Below the pieces are notes generated by a model. It searched no databases. It was not told the DNA's origin and worked only from the letters and a program-made list of their open reading frames with translations. A stretch of DNA of 64,000 nt from Leclercia adecarboxylata (GTDB lineage Bacteria > Pseudomonadota > Gammaproteobacteria > Enterobacterales > Enterobacteriaceae), in contig NZ_CP035382.1 in the NCBI RefSeq assembly GCF_006874705.1, positions 1,674,001 through 1,738,000 on the forward strand. The letters are read 5' to 3'. This document shows positions 45,364-56,517 of this stretch, piece by piece; within the stretch, counting starts at the first letter, position 1; every line of letters starts with the position of its first letter. The position numbers and the translations under genes are program-made.

Positions 45364-45562
45364 CACGATAGTTGAATCCTTCCAAAGGCCCGCTGGCACT
45401 ATACCAGAGAATAAAATTAATCGGTTTACCTGGCTTACAGAATGAGGGTTTCCATGTTGTTTGTGCTCCATCACGCGAAAAGAGCACAACGATAATTGGG
45501 TTATCCTGCCAATGATGTTACTATTCTGTTGCTTTTATGTATAAGAACAGGTAAGCCTTACC

Positions 45563-46963
45563 ATGTCACATTCCTACGATTACGACGCAATAGTTATTGG
45601 TTCCGGCCCCGGCGGCGAAGGCGCTGCTATGGGACTGGTAAAACAGGGAGCCAGAGTAGCGGTCATTGAGCGCTACCATAACGTTGGCGGCGGCTGTACC
45701 CACTGGGGCACCATCCCTTCCAAAGCTCTCCGCCACGCCGTCAGCCGCATTATTGAATTCAATCAGAACCCTCTTTACAGCGATCACTCCCGTCTTCTCC
45801 GCTCCTCTTTTGCCGATATCCTGAATCATGCGGATACCGTGATTAATCAGCAAACGCGTATGCGCCAGGGTTTTTATGAGCGTAACCACTGTGAAATTCT
45901 GCAGGGCAGCGCACATTTCGTTGATGAGCATACGCTGGCGCTGGAGTGTCATGACGGTTCCGTCGAGACCATCACCGCCGAGAAATTTGTGATCGCCTGC
46001 GGCTCGCGCCCGTACCGTCCGGCCGATGTGGATTTTTCCCACCCGCGCGTTTACGACAGCGACTCCATTCTGAGCCTGCACCACGAGCCGCGCCACGTGC
46101 TGATCTACGGCGCCGGGGTGATCGGCTGTGAATATGCCTCCATCTTCCGCGGCATGAACGTCAAAGTTGACCTGATCAACACCCGCGACCGTCTGCTGGC
46201 GTTCCTCGATCAGGAGATGTCCGACTCGCTCTCGTATCACTTCTGGAACAGCGGCGTCGTCATTCGTCACAACGAAGAGTACGAGAAGATCGAACCCTGC
46301 GATGATGGCGTGATCATGCACCTGAAGTCCGGCAAAAAGCTGAAAGCCGACTGCCTGCTGTATGCCAACGGCCGTACAGGTAATACCGATTCGCTGGCGC
46401 TGGAAAACATCGGCCTGACCACCGACAGTCGTGGACAGCTCAAGGTCAACAGCATGTATCAGACCGCCCTGCCGCATATCTATGCCGTGGGTGACGTGAT
46501 TGGTTACCCAAGCCTGGCGTCAGCGGCGTATGACCAGGGGCGCATTGCCGCTCAGGCGCTGGTGAAAGGTGAAGCGACGGCCCATCTGATTGAAGATATC
46601 CCGACCGGCATTTACACCATTCCGGAGATCAGCTCAGTCGGTAAAACCGAACAGCAGCTGACGGCCATGAAGGTGCCTTACGAGGTGGGTCGTGCCCAGT
46701 TTAAACATCTGGCGCGGGCGCAAATCGTCGGGATGAGCGTGGGTACGCTGAAGATCCTGTTCCATCGCGAGACGAAAGAGATCCTCGGCATTCACTGCTT
46801 CGGTGAGCGTGCGGCGGAAATCATTCACATCGGCCAGGCGATCATGGAGCAAAAAGGTGGCGGTAACACCATCGAATACTTTGTTAATACCACCTTTAAC
46901 TACCCGACCATGGCGGAAGCCTATCGGGTAGCGGCGCTGAACGGCTTAAACCGCCTGTTTTAA
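45563..46963 (+). CDS. sthA: Soluble pyridine nucleotide transhydrogenase SthA (UdhA)
   Basis: 466 residues. FAD site [21 protein letters not shown] at the N-terminus, NAD site [17 protein letters not shown] near residue 178, and a C-terminal dimer domain. The usual disulfide motif of the family is changed to [13 protein letters not shown], lacking the second cysteine, as is proper for SthA. It converts NADPH to NADH when NADPH is in excess. Its last 18 bases overlap the convergent oxyR 3' end. Confidence 0.97.
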   Translation: MSHSYDYDAIVIGSGPGGEGAAMGLVKQGARVAVIERYHNVGGGCTHWGTIPSKALRHAVSRIIEFNQNPLYSDHSRLLRSSFADILNHADTVINQQTRMRQGFYERNHCEILQGSAHFVDEHTLALECHDGSVETITAEKFVIACGSRPYRPADVDFSHPRVYDSDSILSLHHEPRHVLIYGAGVIGCEYASIFRGMNVKVDLINTRDRLLAFLDQEMSDSLSYHFWNSGVVIRHNEEYEKIEPCDDGVIMHLKSGKKLKADCLLYANGRTGNTDSLALENIGLTTDSRGQLKVNSMYQTALPHIYAVGDVIGYPSLASAAYDQGRIAAQALVKGEATAHLIEDIPTGIYTIPEISSVGKTEQQLTAMKVPYEVGRAQFKHLARAQIVGMSVGTLKILFHRETKEILGIHCFGERAAEIIHIGQAIMEQKGGGNTIEYFVNTTFNYPTMAEAYRVAALNGLNRLF

Positions 46964-47863
46964 CGCACTGTCGAAACGGCCATCCATCGAACTGCGGATG
47001 GCCTCTGCCAGCTGCTCATAGCGGCTGCGCAGCGGCGACCCCGGACGATAGACCAGACCAATAGTACGACGTGGCTCAGGCTTAATGCACGGCAGATAAA
47101 CCACTCCATCGCGACGACGCTCCGGCGGGACCGATAGCGCGGGCAGCAGCGTAATACCGCTTCCTGCCGCCACCATGTTGCGCAGCGTTTCCAGGCTGGT
47201 TGCACGGAAGTGGGTATCTTCATCGGCACCCGCTTCAAAACAGAAGCCCATCGCCTGATCGCGCAGGCAGTGGCCATCTTCCAGCATCAGCAGTTTTTCA
47301 CCGGCCAGATCGGCCATCGGCACACGATCGCGGTTTGCCCACGGGTGATCCTCGTAGATCGCCAGCATCATCGGCTCGTCAAACAGCGGCACTTCGATAA
47401 AGGCTTCACTCTCTTTGACCAGCGCCAGAATGGCACAGTCGAGCTTACCGCTATCTAACTGCGCCAGCAGCTGATGGGTTTGCGCTTCGTGCAGGTACAT
47501 TTCGAGTTTCGGGAAGGTCTGATGCAGCATCGGAATAATTTGCGGCAACAGGTACGGGCCAACGGTTGGGATCAGGCCAATATGCAGCGGGCCGGACATG
47601 GTCTCCCCCTGCTGGCTTGCCATTTCCTTGAGCACTTTGACCTCGCGCAGTACGGTGCGCGCCTGATCCACCAGCAGAAGACCTGCCTGGGTGAACAGCA
47701 CTTTACGACTGGTGCGCTCCAGCAGCATCACGCCCAGTTCGTCTTCCAGCTTACGGATTTGACCGCTAAGCGTAGGCTGACTGACGTGGCAGGAATCTGC
47801 CGCGCGGCGAAAATGGCGGTGTTCAGCTAATGCGACCAGGTATTCAAGATCACGAATATTCAT
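46946..47863 (-). CDS. oxyR: Peroxide-sensing regulator OxyR
   Basis: 305 residues. LysR helix-turn-helix near 18-37 ([26 protein letters not shown]). The redox cysteines C199 and C208 lie in [19 protein letters not shown]. Disulfide formation on exposure to peroxide turns on katG, ahpCF, trxC, oxyS and others. It represses itself from the divergent oxyS region. It converges on sthA with overlapping 3' ends and no visible intrinsic terminator. Confidence 0.97.
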   Translation of the reverse strand: MNIRDLEYLVALAEHRHFRRAADSCHVSQPTLSGQIRKLEDELGVMLLERTSRKVLFTQAGLLLVDQARTVLREVKVLKEMASQQGETMSGPLHIGLIPTVGPYLLPQIIPMLHQTFPKLEMYLHEAQTHQLLAQLDSGKLDCAILALVKESEAFIEVPLFDEPMMLAIYEDHPWANRDRVPMADLAGEKLLMLEDGHCLRDQAMGFCFEAGADEDTHFRATSLETLRNMVAAGSGITLLPALSVPPERRRDGVVYLPCIKPEPRRTIGLVYRPGSPLRSRYEQLAEAIRSSMDGRFDSALKQAV

Positions 47864-47884
47864 TATTCATCCTCCGTCGCCACG

Positions 47885-47921
47885 ATAGTTCATGGCGATA
47901 GATAGCATAGCAACGAACGAT
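47885..47921. promoter_or_regulatory. OxyR operator between oxyR and oxyS
   Basis: Four elements at exact 11-base steps, ATAG-N7-CGAT-N7-ATAG-N7-CGAT, matching the OxyR recognition pattern ATAG-N7-CTAT repeated, with CGAT in place of CTAT. It sits just before the oxyR start and about 40-75 bases upstream of oxyS. Confidence 0.8.
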
Positions 47922-47958
47922 TATCCCTATCAAGCGTTCTGTTGAATAATGCATCACA

Positions 47959-48075
47959 GAGACGAGGCGGCACCGATTACCCTTGAAGTCCCGCCCCGTC
48001 TTACGAGTTTCTCTCAAAGCTCGAACAACTAAAGCCAACGTGAACTTTTGCGGACCCCGTGGTCCGCTTTTTTTT
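47959..48075 (+). ncRNA. oxyS: OxyS small RNA
   Basis: Divergent from oxyR. It begins GAGACGAGGCGGCACC (E. coli GAAACGGAGCGGCACC). The linker-plus-loop core AACTAAAGCCAACGTGAAC is unchanged, and it ends in the terminator GCGGACC-CCGT-GGTCCGC followed by eight T. Hfq-binding OxyS is induced by peroxide through OxyR and represses fhlA, rpoS and nusG in E. coli. The first stem-loop varies from E. coli with compensating changes. It is about 117 nt against 109-110 in E. coli. Confidence 0.9.
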
Positions 48076-48077
48076 GC

Positions 48078-48106
48078 GTAAAAAAGCCCAACTCGAGGTT
48101 GGGCTT
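48078..48106 (-). terminator. Terminator of argCBH
   Basis: Minus strand AAGCCCAAC-CTCGA-GTTGGGCTT followed by TTTTTACG, about 45 bases after argH. It lies back to back with the oxyS terminator. Confidence 0.85.
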
Positions 48107-48116
48107 CAGTACGTAG

Positions 48117-48142
48117 GCCGGGTAAGCGAAGCGCCACCCGGC
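48117..48142. repeat. REP element after argH
   Basis: gccgggtaagcgaagcgccacccggc palindrome, between the argH stop and its terminator. Confidence 0.8.
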
Positions 48143-48152
48143 GTTTAAACCG

Positions 48153-49526
48153 TCATACCAGGCGGTTTTTCGCATCCGCAATCGCCTGCGCCACCTGCTT
48201 CGGCGACACGCCGCCTTTCGCCGCACGCTTATCCAGACAGGATTGCAGCGCCAGGATTGGATAAACATCATCGCCAATCACGCTGCTGAATTTCTGCAGG
48301 TCGGCCAGCGGCAGATCTTCCAGCGGTTTGCCCTGACGAATGGCCTCAACAACCGCTTCACCGACAATATGGTGCGCCTCACGGAAGGGTACGCCTTTGG
48401 CGACCAGGTAATCCGCCAGCTCGGTGGAGTTCGCATAGCCCTGCTGGGCCGCTTCCTGGCAACGCGGGCGTTTCACCTGAATGCCGTCCAGCACCAGCGC
48501 CGCCATATGCAGACAGTCCAGCCAGGTGTCGAGCGCGTCGAACAGCCCTTCTTTGTCTTCCTGCATATCTTTGTTGTAGGCCAGCGGGAGCCCTTTCAGG
48601 GTCATCATCATGCCGGTCAGCGCGCCCTGCACACGGCCACACTTGCCGCGGATCAGCTCCAGCGCATCCGGGTTTTTCTTCTGCGGCATCAGGGAAGAGC
48701 CGGAGGTCACACGATCCGACAGCTCAACAAAACCGGCTTCACCAGAGTTGAAGAAGATCAGGTCTTCGGCAAAGCGCGACAGGTGCACCATACCGATAGA
48801 GGCATTGGAAAGCAGCTCCAGCACGTGATCGCGGTCGGACACGCTGTCCAGGCTGTTGCGGGTCGCAGAGGCAAAACCCAGCCAGCCGGCCAGCTGTTCA
48901 CGGTCGATTTCATAGGCGGTACCGGCCAGCGCGCCGCTGCCCAGCGGGCTCACGTCCAGACGCTTCAGGGTATCCTGCAGACGGCTCTCGTCGCGCGCCA
49001 GCATTTCAACGTAGGCCAGCGACCAGTGCGCAAAAGTGACAGGCTGCGCGCGCTGCAGGTGGGTATAACCCGGCATCACCGCATCCTGATTGTTCTGCGC
49101 GGTTTCCACCAGCGCGTTCTGCAGCTGACGGTTCGCCGCCAGCAGCTCCACCACGGTATCTTTACACCACAGCTTCAGGTCGGTTGCGACCTGATCGTTA
49201 CGGCTCCGGCCGGTGTGCAGCTTTTTACCCAGCTGGCCAACTTTGTCGATCAGTTTGCCTTCCACCCAGCTGTGAATATCTTCGGCGTCACTCGCAAGAA
49301 TTTGCTGCGGATCCAGACGCACCTCTTCCAGCAGGTTGTTTAGCGCCTCTTCCAGCTGCAGCTGTTCGTCAGTGGACAGCACGCCCACGGTGACCAGCGC
49401 TTTGGACCAGGCCACAGAGCCGACGATATCCTGTTCGGCCAGGCGGTAGTCGAAGCGCAAAGAGTCGTTGAACTGTTTGAACCGCTGATCCGCTGCCTGT
49501 GTAAAACGCCCACCCCAAAGTGCCAT
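48153..49526 (-). CDS. argH: Argininosuccinate lyase
   Basis: 457 residues of the fumarase/aspartase superfamily. The signature [22 protein letters not shown] holds the catalytic serine near residue 280, and [15 protein letters not shown] is near 113. It splits argininosuccinate into arginine and fumarate. Last gene of argCBH. It is separated from argB by 74 bases that contain a REP element. Confidence 0.97.
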   Translation of the reverse strand: MALWGGRFTQAADQRFKQFNDSLRFDYRLAEQDIVGSVAWSKALVTVGVLSTDEQLQLEEALNNLLEEVRLDPQQILASDAEDIHSWVEGKLIDKVGQLGKKLHTGRSRNDQVATDLKLWCKDTVVELLAANRQLQNALVETAQNNQDAVMPGYTHLQRAQPVTFAHWSLAYVEMLARDESRLQDTLKRLDVSPLGSGALAGTAYEIDREQLAGWLGFASATRNSLDSVSDRDHVLELLSNASIGMVHLSRFAEDLIFFNSGEAGFVELSDRVTSGSSLMPQKKNPDALELIRGKCGRVQGALTGMMMTLKGLPLAYNKDMQEDKEGLFDALDTWLDCLHMAALVLDGIQVKRPRCQEAAQQGYANSTELADYLVAKGVPFREAHHIVGEAVVEAIRQGKPLEDLPLADLQKFSSVIGDDVYPILALQSCLDKRAAKGGVSPKQVAQAIADAKNRLV

Positions 49527-49553
49527 AACATGCTTCCTTTATTCGTTAGTTCT

Positions 49554-49579
49554 GCCGGGTGGCGCTACGCTTACCCGGC
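49554..49579. repeat. REP element inside the argB-argH gap
   Basis: gccgggtggcgctacgcttacccggc palindrome within an operon, between the argB stop and the argH start, where it could stabilise the upstream message or lower argH expression. Confidence 0.8.
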
Positions 49580-49600
49580 CTACGGTCATTCAATAAAATC

Positions 49601-50377
49601 TTAAGCCAGAATACGCGTGCCGATCGGCGTGCCGTTAAACAGCGCCGGCAGTTGCTCCGCGTTGCGCCAGGAGGCGATATCCACCGGCCGACCCAGCGTG
49701 CGGGCGGCATCCAGCGCCGCATTCACTTTCACAATCATGCCGTCGGTAATAATGCCCTGAGCGATCAGCTGTTCGGCTTTCTCAGCCGTCATTTCCGCAA
49801 TGCGCTGGCCTTTGCCGTCCAGAATACCGCTCACGTCAGAGAGCAGGATCAGGTCAGCACCCAGCGTCGCCGCCAGGGCGGTTGCCGCCTGGTCCGCGTT
49901 GACGTTCATTAGATCGCCCTCTTCGGTCACACCGATAGAGCTCACCACCGGCAGAAAACCACCTTCCAGCAGCGTATTAATCAGTTTTGGCGAACCCGGC
50001 TGGGCAAGCCCTACATGGCCAAGCTCTTCATCAAGCTGGGTCACTTTCACGCTGTCGCCATCGCCCAGATAAAGGCCAACGGAAGCGATATGGTGTTTCT
50101 TCGCCCAGGACAGCAGGGTTTTGTTGGCGGTGCCCGCCAGCGCGCCGGTAATAATATCGATCTGGTCAGCAGGCGTGACGCGCAGGCCGTTCTTCTTTTT
50201 CACCGGCAGGTTAAGGCCTTTCATTAACTCATCGACCACACAGCCGCCGCCGTGAACAATCACCAGCGGGCGTTGATGGGATTCGCGATAGTTGACCAGC
50301 GCGGTAAACAGACGCTCCAGCGCCTCTTCGCTGTCCAGCAGTACACCACCAAGCTTGATAATTAATGGGTTCATCAT
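49601..50377 (-). CDS. argB: Acetylglutamate kinase
   Basis: 258 residues from the ATG at 50377 ([16 protein letters not shown]). Three consecutive ATG codons exist and the second gives the E. coli length. Amino acid kinase fold: IKLGG near the N-terminus, [12 protein letters not shown] near residue 43, [10 protein letters not shown] for ATP. It phosphorylates N-acetylglutamate in arginine synthesis. It begins seven bases after argC. Confidence 0.96.
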   Translation of the reverse strand: MMNPLIIKLGGVLLDSEEALERLFTALVNYRESHQRPLVIVHGGGCVVDELMKGLNLPVKKKNGLRVTPADQIDIITGALAGTANKTLLSWAKKHHIASVGLYLGDGDSVKVTQLDEELGHVGLAQPGSPKLINTLLEGGFLPVVSSIGVTEEGDLMNVNADQAATALAATLGADLILLSDVSGILDGKGQRIAEMTAEKAEQLIAQGIITDGMIVKVNAALDAARTLGRPVDIASWRNAEQLPALFNGTPIGTRILA

Positions 50378-50383
50378 CACACC

Positions 50384-51388
50384 TTAAATAAGAGACTGCG
50401 TTTCAGCATAGCCAAAACGAATATTTGCGCACTGCATTGCCTGGGCGGCTGCGCCTTTGAGTAAGTTATCTTCTGCGGCCACCACAATCAGGTGCTCGCC
50501 CTGCACGGCGAAGCCGATATCGCAGAACGGCAGGCCGACCACGTTTTTCAGCGCCGGCACGCCTTTGTCATACAGACGCACCAGTGGTTTATCCGCATAG
50601 GCCGTCGTGAAGACCGCATTCACCTGGTCTTTAGTCACGCCCGGCTTCAGGCGGCAGGTAATGGTTTCGAGGATCCCGCGCGGGAAGCTGCCCAGATGCG
50701 GGGTGAAGATGACATCCGCCCCCAGATGGGTAGTGATTTCCGGGTGATGACGGTGATTGAACACGCCATACGGCTGCAGGCTCACTTCGCAGAAGCTGTT
50801 GGAGATAGCGGCCTTGCGCCCGGCTCCGCTGACGCCGCTGGTGGCGTTGATCACCGGCCACTGGTTCAGATCCAGCAGGTCCGCGTCGATCAGCGGCTTC
50901 AGGGAGAGCTGCGCCGCCGTCGGGTAGCAACCCGGTACGGCAATCAGGTTCGCTTCTTTCAGCGCATCTGCGCTCCACTCCGCCAGACCATACACCGCTT
51001 TTTCAAGCAGATCCGGGTGCTGGTGGGTGAAGCCATAGTATTTTTCATAGAACGCGGCGTCGTTCACACGGAACGCACCGGAGAGGTCGAATACCACGCA
51101 GCCGGCGGCCAGGAACTGCGGCGCCAGGTCGTGGCTGACTTCGTGAGCGGTGGCTAAAAACACCACGTCCACGCCGTCGGTAAACTCGCTGATATCCGAC
51201 ATTGGCTGCAACGGCAGATCGACAATCCCTTTAAGTTGCGGATGTAAATCGGAAATTAACTTTCCTGCATCATTGCTTTGCGCTGAGACAGTCAAAGCGG
51301 TTATGGTCATATGAGGATGGCGATTCACGTAGCTTACAAGCTCTGCGCCCGCATAACCGCTAGCGCCTACAATCAGCGTATTCAACAT
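50384..51388 (-). CDS. argC: N-acetyl-gamma-glutamyl-phosphate reductase
   Basis: 334 residues. NADP site [21 protein letters not shown] at the N-terminus, and the catalytic cysteine in [12 protein letters not shown] near residue 154. It carries out the third step of arginine synthesis. First gene of argCBH, divergent from argE with a shared ArgR operator. Confidence 0.97.
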   Translation of the reverse strand: MLNTLIVGASGYAGAELVSYVNRHPHMTITALTVSAQSNDAGKLISDLHPQLKGIVDLPLQPMSDISEFTDGVDVVFLATAHEVSHDLAPQFLAAGCVVFDLSGAFRVNDAAFYEKYYGFTHQHPDLLEKAVYGLAEWSADALKEANLIAVPGCYPTAAQLSLKPLIDADLLDLNQWPVINATSGVSGAGRKAAISNSFCEVSLQPYGVFNHRHHPEITTHLGADVIFTPHLGSFPRGILETITCRLKPGVTKDQVNAVFTTAYADKPLVRLYDKGVPALKNVVGLPFCDIGFAVQGEHLIVVAAEDNLLKGAAAQAMQCANIRFGYAETQSLI

Positions 51389-51412
51389 CGGGTTCCTTTA
51401 TGCTCAACGTTA

Positions 51413-51451
51413 ATGTATTTTTATTCACATTTATTGCATGAATATTGATAC
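51413..51451. promoter_or_regulatory. Two ARG boxes (ArgR operator) between argC and argE
   Basis: Two 18-bp matches to the consensus wnTGAATwwwwATTCAnw, TGTATTTTTATTCA in 51413-51430 and TTGCATGAATATTGATAC at 51434-51451. They are three bases apart, the standard spacing for one arginine-bound ArgR hexamer. They cover both divergent promoters. Confidence 0.85.
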
Positions 51452-51476
51452 TATCACGACCTAAGGTGTGTCAACA

Positions 51477-52628
51477 ATGAAAATGAATTTACCGCCATTT
51501 ATCGAGATCTACCGCGCCCTGATTGCCACGCCGTCCATCAGCGCAACGGAAGAAGCGCTGGATCAGAGTAATGAGACTTTAATCAATCTGCTGGCGGGAT
51601 GGTTCAGCGATCTTGGGTTTAAGGTGGAGGTTCAGCCGGTCCCGGGAACCCGTAATAAATTTAACCTGCTCGCCAGTACCGGTCAGGGTGCGGGCGGGCT
51701 GCTGCTGGCGGGACATACCGATACCGTGCCGTTTGACGATGGCCGCTGGACGCGCGATCCCTTCACCCTGACCGAGCACGACAATAAGCTCTACGGGCTG
51801 GGCACTGCCGACATGAAAGGCTTCTTCGCCTTTATCCTCGACGCGCTGCGTGACGTGGACGTGACAAAACTGAAAAAGCCGCTCTACATTCTGGCGACCG
51901 CTGACGAAGAGACCAGCATGGCGGGCGCACGCTACTTCTCTGAAAACACGTCAATTCGCCCGGATTGCGCCATCATCGGCGAGCCGACTTCCCTGCAGCC
52001 AATCCGCGCGCACAAAGGCCATATCTCCACGGCAGTACGCGTGCTGGGCCAGTCCGGCCACTCCAGCGATCCGGCGCGCGGCGTGAACGCCATCGAGCTG
52101 ATGCATGACGCCATTGGCCGCATCATGACGCTGCGTGACGACCTGAAGGAGCGTTATCACTACGAGGCCTTCACCGTGCCTTATCCGACGCTGAATCTCG
52201 GCAGCCTGCACGGCGGCGATGCCTCCAACCGCATCTGCGCCTGCTGCGAACTGCATATGGACATCCGTCCGCTGCCGGGCATGACGCTTAGCGACCTCGA
52301 CGGCTTGCTGAATGAAGCGCTGGCGCCGGTGAGCGAGCGCTGGCCGGGTCGTCTGACGGTTTCTGAACTGCATCCGCCGATCCCGGGCTATGAGTGCCCG
52401 CCGGACCATCAGCTGGTCGAAGTGGTGGAAAAACTGCTCGGCGAGAAAACCGACGTGGTGAACTACTGCACCGAAGCGCCGTTTATTCAGACCCTCTGTC
52501 CGACGCTGGTCCTCGGACCGGGCTCCATCAATCAGGCCCACCAGCCGGATGAGTACCTGGAAACACGCTTTATCAAACCAACCCGTGAGTTAATTACTCA
52601 GGTTGTGCATCACTTCTGCTGGCATTAA
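51477..52628 (+). CDS. argE: Acetylornithine deacetylase
   Basis: 383 residues from the ATG at 51477 ([15 protein letters not shown]). Upstream ATG/GTG codons are not conserved. M20 metallopeptidase family: the zinc-binding [14 protein letters not shown] near residue 80 and [11 protein letters not shown] near 144 are in place. It removes the acetyl group from N-acetylornithine, giving ornithine. It is read divergently from argCBH under the same ArgR operator. Confidence 0.97.
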   Translation: MKMNLPPFIEIYRALIATPSISATEEALDQSNETLINLLAGWFSDLGFKVEVQPVPGTRNKFNLLASTGQGAGGLLLAGHTDTVPFDDGRWTRDPFTLTEHDNKLYGLGTADMKGFFAFILDALRDVDVTKLKKPLYILATADEETSMAGARYFSENTSIRPDCAIIGEPTSLQPIRAHKGHISTAVRVLGQSGHSSDPARGVNAIELMHDAIGRIMTLRDDLKERYHYEAFTVPYPTLNLGSLHGGDASNRICACCELHMDIRPLPGMTLSDLDGLLNEALAPVSERWPGRLTVSELHPPIPGYECPPDHQLVEVVEKLLGEKTDVVNYCTEAPFIQTLCPTLVLGPGSINQAHQPDEYLETRFIKPTRELITQVVHHFCWH

Positions 52629-52636
52629 TGACTGCT

Positions 52637-52656
52637 CCCCTCTCTCACGAGAGGGG
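52637..52656. repeat. Palindrome after argE
   Basis: CCCCTCTC-TCAC-GAGAGGGG, eight bases after the argE stop, followed by AAAAA and so not a standard terminator on either strand. It shares the lead-in TGACTGCTCCC with the palindrome after metL. The rest of the gap to ppc (to 52875) holds no gene. A ppc promoter is expected there but I cannot pick it with confidence. Confidence 0.6.
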
Positions 52657-52875
52657 AAAAATCTCATGATCTTCGTCACACTCTCATAAGCATCTCTTAT
52701 CTGACGCAAAGCCAATTAAATTTCGTAAATTGCCCGCATTTATTCGTTTGCTGAACCGTTTTCGCAGCAATTGACGACGGGGGTTTTACGTGGCTTTATA
52801 AAGGGAGATGACAAAATAATGTCCGTTAGATGTCTGGCCGGGCATAAACAAAAATGATGGGGTGACTGGGTTTTT

Positions 52876-55527
52876 ATGAACGAACAATATTCCGCGTTGC
52901 GTAGTAATGTCAGTATGCTCGGCAAGGTGCTGGGAGATACCATCAAGGATGCGTTGGGCGAGAACATTCTCGATCGCGTTGAAACAATCCGTAAGCTGTC
53001 TAAATCTTCCCGTGCCGGTAACGAAGCCAATCGTCAGGAGCTGCTCACCACGCTGCAGAACCTTTCCAACGACGAGCTGCTGCCTGTAGCCCGTGCCTTC
53101 AGCCAGTTCCTTAACCTGGCGAATACCGCCGAGCAGTACCACAGCATTTCGCCGAATGGCGAAGGGGCCAGCAACCCGGAAGTGATTGCCCGCACGCTCA
53201 GAAAACTCAAGGACCAGCCCGACCTCAACGAAGCGACCATCAAGAAGGCCGTCGAGTCTCTGTCACTGGAGCTGGTGTTAACCGCCCACCCGACCGAGAT
53301 CACCCGCCGCACCCTGATCCACAAAATGGGTGAAGTGAACAGCTGCCTCAAGCAGCTGGATAACAAAGAGATTGCCGACTACGAACGTAACCAGCTGATG
53401 CGCCGTCTGCGCCAGCTGATTGCTCAGTCCTGGCATACCGATGAAATTCGTAAGCACCGCCCAAGCCCGGTTGACGAAGCCAAGTGGGGCTTTGCGGTGG
53501 TGGAAAACAGCCTGTGGAAAGGGGTACCTGACTACCTGCGTGAGCTGAATGAACAGCTGGAAGAGAACCTCGGCTATCGCCTGCCGGTGGATTTTGTCCC
53601 GGTGCGTTTCACCTCCTGGATGGGCGGCGACCGCGACGGCAACCCGAACGTCACCGCCGAGATCACCCGTCACGTCCTGCTGCTGAGCCGCTGGAAAGCC
53701 ACCGATCTGTTCCTGAAAGACATTCAGGTGCTGATTTCAGAGCTGTCGATGGTTGAAGCCACGCCGGAACTGCTTGAGCTGGTGGGTGAAGCCGGTGCAA
53801 CTGAACCTTACCGCTTCCTGCTCAAAAACCTGCGCAGCCAGCTGCTGGCCACTCAGGCCTGGCTGGAAGCGCGCCTTAAGGGCCAGCGCCTGCCGAAGCC
53901 TGCCGGTCTGCTGAGCCAGAACGAGCAGCTGTGGGAGCCGCTGTACGCCTGTTATCAGTCGCTGCAGGCCTGCGGGATGGGCATCATCGCTAACGGCGAG
54001 CTGCTCGATACCCTGCGCCGCGTGAAGTGTTTCGGCGTGCCGCTGGTGCGTATCGATGTGCGTCAGGAGAGCACCCGCCACACCGAGGCGCTGGGCGAAC
54101 TGACCCGCTACCTCGGCATTGGCGACTACGAAAGCTGGTCAGAAGCTGACAAACAGGCTTTCCTGATCCGCGAACTGAATTCCAAACGTCCGCTACTGCC
54201 GCGGAGCTGGGCACCCAGCGAAGAGACCCGCGAAGTGCTCGACACCTGCAAAGCGATCGTCGATGCGCCGAAAGGATCGGTGGCCGCCTATGTGATCTCC
54301 ATGGCGAAAACCCCGTCCGACGTGCTGGCGGTTCACCTGCTGCTGAAAGAGGCGGGTATCACCTTCGCCCTGCCGGTTGCGCCGCTGTTTGAAACCCTCG
54401 ACGACCTGAATAACGCTAACGACGTGATGACCCAGCTGCTGAATATCGACTGGTATCGCGGCTTTATCCAGGGCAAGCAGATGGTCATGATTGGCTATTC
54501 CGACTCCGCAAAAGATGCGGGCGTCATGGCCGCCTCGTGGGCGCAGTATCAGGCCCAGGATGCGCTGATCAAAACCTGCGAAAAAGCCGGGATTGAACTG
54601 ACCCTGTTCCACGGTCGCGGCGGCTCGATTGGCCGTGGCGGTGCCCCAGCCCATGCGGCCCTGCTCTCCCAGCCGCCGGGCAGCCTGAAAGGCGGCCTGC
54701 GTGTGACTGAACAGGGCGAGATGATCCGCTTCAAGTACGGTCTGCCGGAAGTGACCATCAGCAGTCTGTCGCTCTACACCAGCGCGATCCTCGAAGCGAA
54801 CCTGCTGCCGCCGCCGGAGCCTAAAGACGCCTGGCGCCATATCATGGACGAGCTGTCGGATATCTCCTGCGATATGTATCGCGGCTATGTGCGCGAAAAC
54901 AAAGACTTTGTGCCTTATTTCCGCTCGGCAACGCCGGAGCAGGAGCTGGGCAAACTGCCGCTGGGTTCACGTCCGGCAAAACGTCGTCCGACCGGCGGCG
55001 TGGAGTCCCTGCGTGCTATCCCGTGGATCTTCGCCTGGACGCAGAACCGCCTGATGCTGCCAGCCTGGCTGGGAGCCGGTGCCGCGCTGCAAAAAGTGGT
55101 GGAAGATGGCAAACAGAGCGAGCTGGAAACGATGTGTCGCGACTGGCCGTTCTTCTCCACGCGCCTCGGCATGCTGGAAATGGTGTTCTCCAAAGCTGAC
55201 CTGTGGCTGGCGGAATACTACGATCAGCGTCTGGTGAAACCGGAGCTGTGGGCGCTGGGTAGCGAGCTGCGCGAGCTGCTGGAAGACGATATCAAAGTGG
55301 TGCTGGATATCGCCAACGACTCCCATCTGATGGCCGATCTGCCGTGGATTGCCGAGTCTATCCAGCTGCGTAACATCTATACCGACCCGCTGAACGTGCT
55401 GCAGGCAGAGCTGCTGTACCGCTCGCGTAAAGCGGAAGAAGAGGGTCTGGAGCCGGATCCACGCGTGGAACAAGCGCTGATGGTCACCATCGCGGGCGTT
55501 GCGGCGGGGATGCGTAACACCGGTTAA
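52876..55527 (+). CDS. ppc: Phosphoenolpyruvate carboxylase
   Basis: 883 residues, the E. coli length. Catalytic motifs [13 protein letters not shown] (His138 region) and [16 protein letters not shown] (mobile glycine loop), and the C-terminal MRNTG allosteric end, are intact. It fixes bicarbonate onto PEP to refill oxaloacetate, and is activated by acetyl-CoA and fructose 1,6-bisphosphate and inhibited by aspartate. It stands alone with its own promoter region and a BIME downstream. Confidence 0.98.
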   Translation: MNEQYSALRSNVSMLGKVLGDTIKDALGENILDRVETIRKLSKSSRAGNEANRQELLTTLQNLSNDELLPVARAFSQFLNLANTAEQYHSISPNGEGASNPEVIARTLRKLKDQPDLNEATIKKAVESLSLELVLTAHPTEITRRTLIHKMGEVNSCLKQLDNKEIADYERNQLMRRLRQLIAQSWHTDEIRKHRPSPVDEAKWGFAVVENSLWKGVPDYLRELNEQLEENLGYRLPVDFVPVRFTSWMGGDRDGNPNVTAEITRHVLLLSRWKATDLFLKDIQVLISELSMVEATPELLELVGEAGATEPYRFLLKNLRSQLLATQAWLEARLKGQRLPKPAGLLSQNEQLWEPLYACYQSLQACGMGIIANGELLDTLRRVKCFGVPLVRIDVRQESTRHTEALGELTRYLGIGDYESWSEADKQAFLIRELNSKRPLLPRSWAPSEETREVLDTCKAIVDAPKGSVAAYVISMAKTPSDVLAVHLLLKEAGITFALPVAPLFETLDDLNNANDVMTQLLNIDWYRGFIQGKQMVMIGYSDSAKDAGVMAASWAQYQAQDALIKTCEKAGIELTLFHGRGGSIGRGGAPAHAALLSQPPGSLKGGLRVTEQGEMIRFKYGLPEVTISSLSLYTSAILEANLLPPPEPKDAWRHIMDELSDISCDMYRGYVRENKDFVPYFRSATPEQELGKLPLGSRPAKRRPTGGVESLRAIPWIFAWTQNRLMLPAWLGAGAALQKVVEDGKQSELETMCRDWPFFSTRLGMLEMVFSKADLWLAEYYDQRLVKPELWALGSELRELLEDDIKVVLDIANDSHLMADLPWIAESIQLRNIYTDPLNVLQAELLYRSRKAEEEGLEPDPRVEQALMVTIAGVAAGMRNTG

Positions 55528-55535
55528 GGCTTTAT

Positions 55536-55602
55536 GCCCGGCGGCGCTGCGCTTGCACGGGCCTACGATAAGTAGGCCGGGTAAGCGTTAGCGCCACCCG
55601 GC
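55536..55602. repeat. BIME between ppc and yijO
   Basis: Two REP units in opposite orientation, gcccggcgg...cacgggc (55536-55562) and gccgggtaa...acccggc (55576-55602), separated by 13 bases. Confidence 0.85.
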
Positions 55603-55621
55603 ACATTTCGGTAGTCTCACT

Positions 55622-56389
55622 ATGCAACACGATATAAATCCTATCCTCACCGATCTGATCAACGGCGTGTCGCCTTTGCGTCAGGTACATTTTGCTTCTT
55701 CGGCCGAACAGATCCCCCACGCCTCTCCTCGTCTGATGATTGTGCCTGAGGGCCAGACCCATGACGCGGTGTTCTCTTCATCCGGGCATGTTCCTCTGCA
55801 ACCCACAACCTGTCTCAGCATCAGCTTCGGTAAGCAACAGCTGACGATCCAGCTACAGCGTGACGCCACCGTTTTATGCCAGCAGCAGGTCGCCAGGCGC
55901 GGGCCGAGAACGGGTGCTTTTCTGCTGCAAACGCTGGCCGAATTGCAGATGCAGCCGGATGAGCAGGAAACCGCCAGGCTGGTGGTCTTAAGTCTGCTCA
56001 GCCACTGTCGCGATCTGCTGGGCAGCGATATCCACACGGCTTCCCGCAGCCGGGCGCTGTTTGAAGCCATTCGGATGTATATCGAAGAACACCATGACTC
56101 AGCCCTTACCCGCGAGTCGGTAGCGCAGGCGTTTTACATTTCACCGAACTACCTTTCGCATCTTTTTCAAAAGACCGGCAGCGTTGGGTTCAATGAATAT
56201 CTGACAAAGACCCGTCTCGAACATGCCCGGCAGTTACTCAAAGGCTACGACCTAAAAATTAAAGAGATCGCCACACACTGCGGCTTTACGGACAGCAACT
56301 ACTTCTGCCGCCTGTTTCGCAAGCACACCGAGCGCTCGCCCTCGGAATATCGCCGCCAGTATCACAGCCATCTTACCGCCAAAAACTAG
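55622..56389 (+). CDS. yijO: AraC-family regulator YijO
   Basis: 255 residues. The C-terminal 100 residues form the double helix-turn-helix of AraC regulators (TRESVAQAFYISPNYLSHLFQK and IKEIATHCGFTDSNYFCRLFRKHTERSPSEYRR). The N-terminus is a cupin-like sensor region. The E. coli homologue is slightly longer. Regulated genes are unknown. The next genes, fsaB-gldA, run in the same direction 128 bases away and are candidates, which is inference. Confidence 0.88.
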   Translation: MQHDINPILTDLINGVSPLRQVHFASSAEQIPHASPRLMIVPEGQTHDAVFSSSGHVPLQPTTCLSISFGKQQLTIQLQRDATVLCQQQVARRGPRTGAFLLQTLAELQMQPDEQETARLVVLSLLSHCRDLLGSDIHTASRSRALFEAIRMYIEEHHDSALTRESVAQAFYISPNYLSHLFQKTGSVGFNEYLTKTRLEHARQLLKGYDLKIKEIATHCGFTDSNYFCRLFRKHTERSPSEYRRQYHSHLTAKN

Positions 56390-56517
56390 CATTGTGATCC
56401 CTCTCTCACTTCGCTAAGGACCTTACATTTGTCCAGTATTTAGCAAAATTGACCTCTGGTTCCCCCCGTCCGGCCCGCCGTATCCTTAATTCAGACCTGG
56501 AGACTTAAGGAAAAATA

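Noticed and set aside
45566..46477. 303-codon minus-strand frame opposite sthA
   Set aside because: Shadow of sthA. No start signals or domain.
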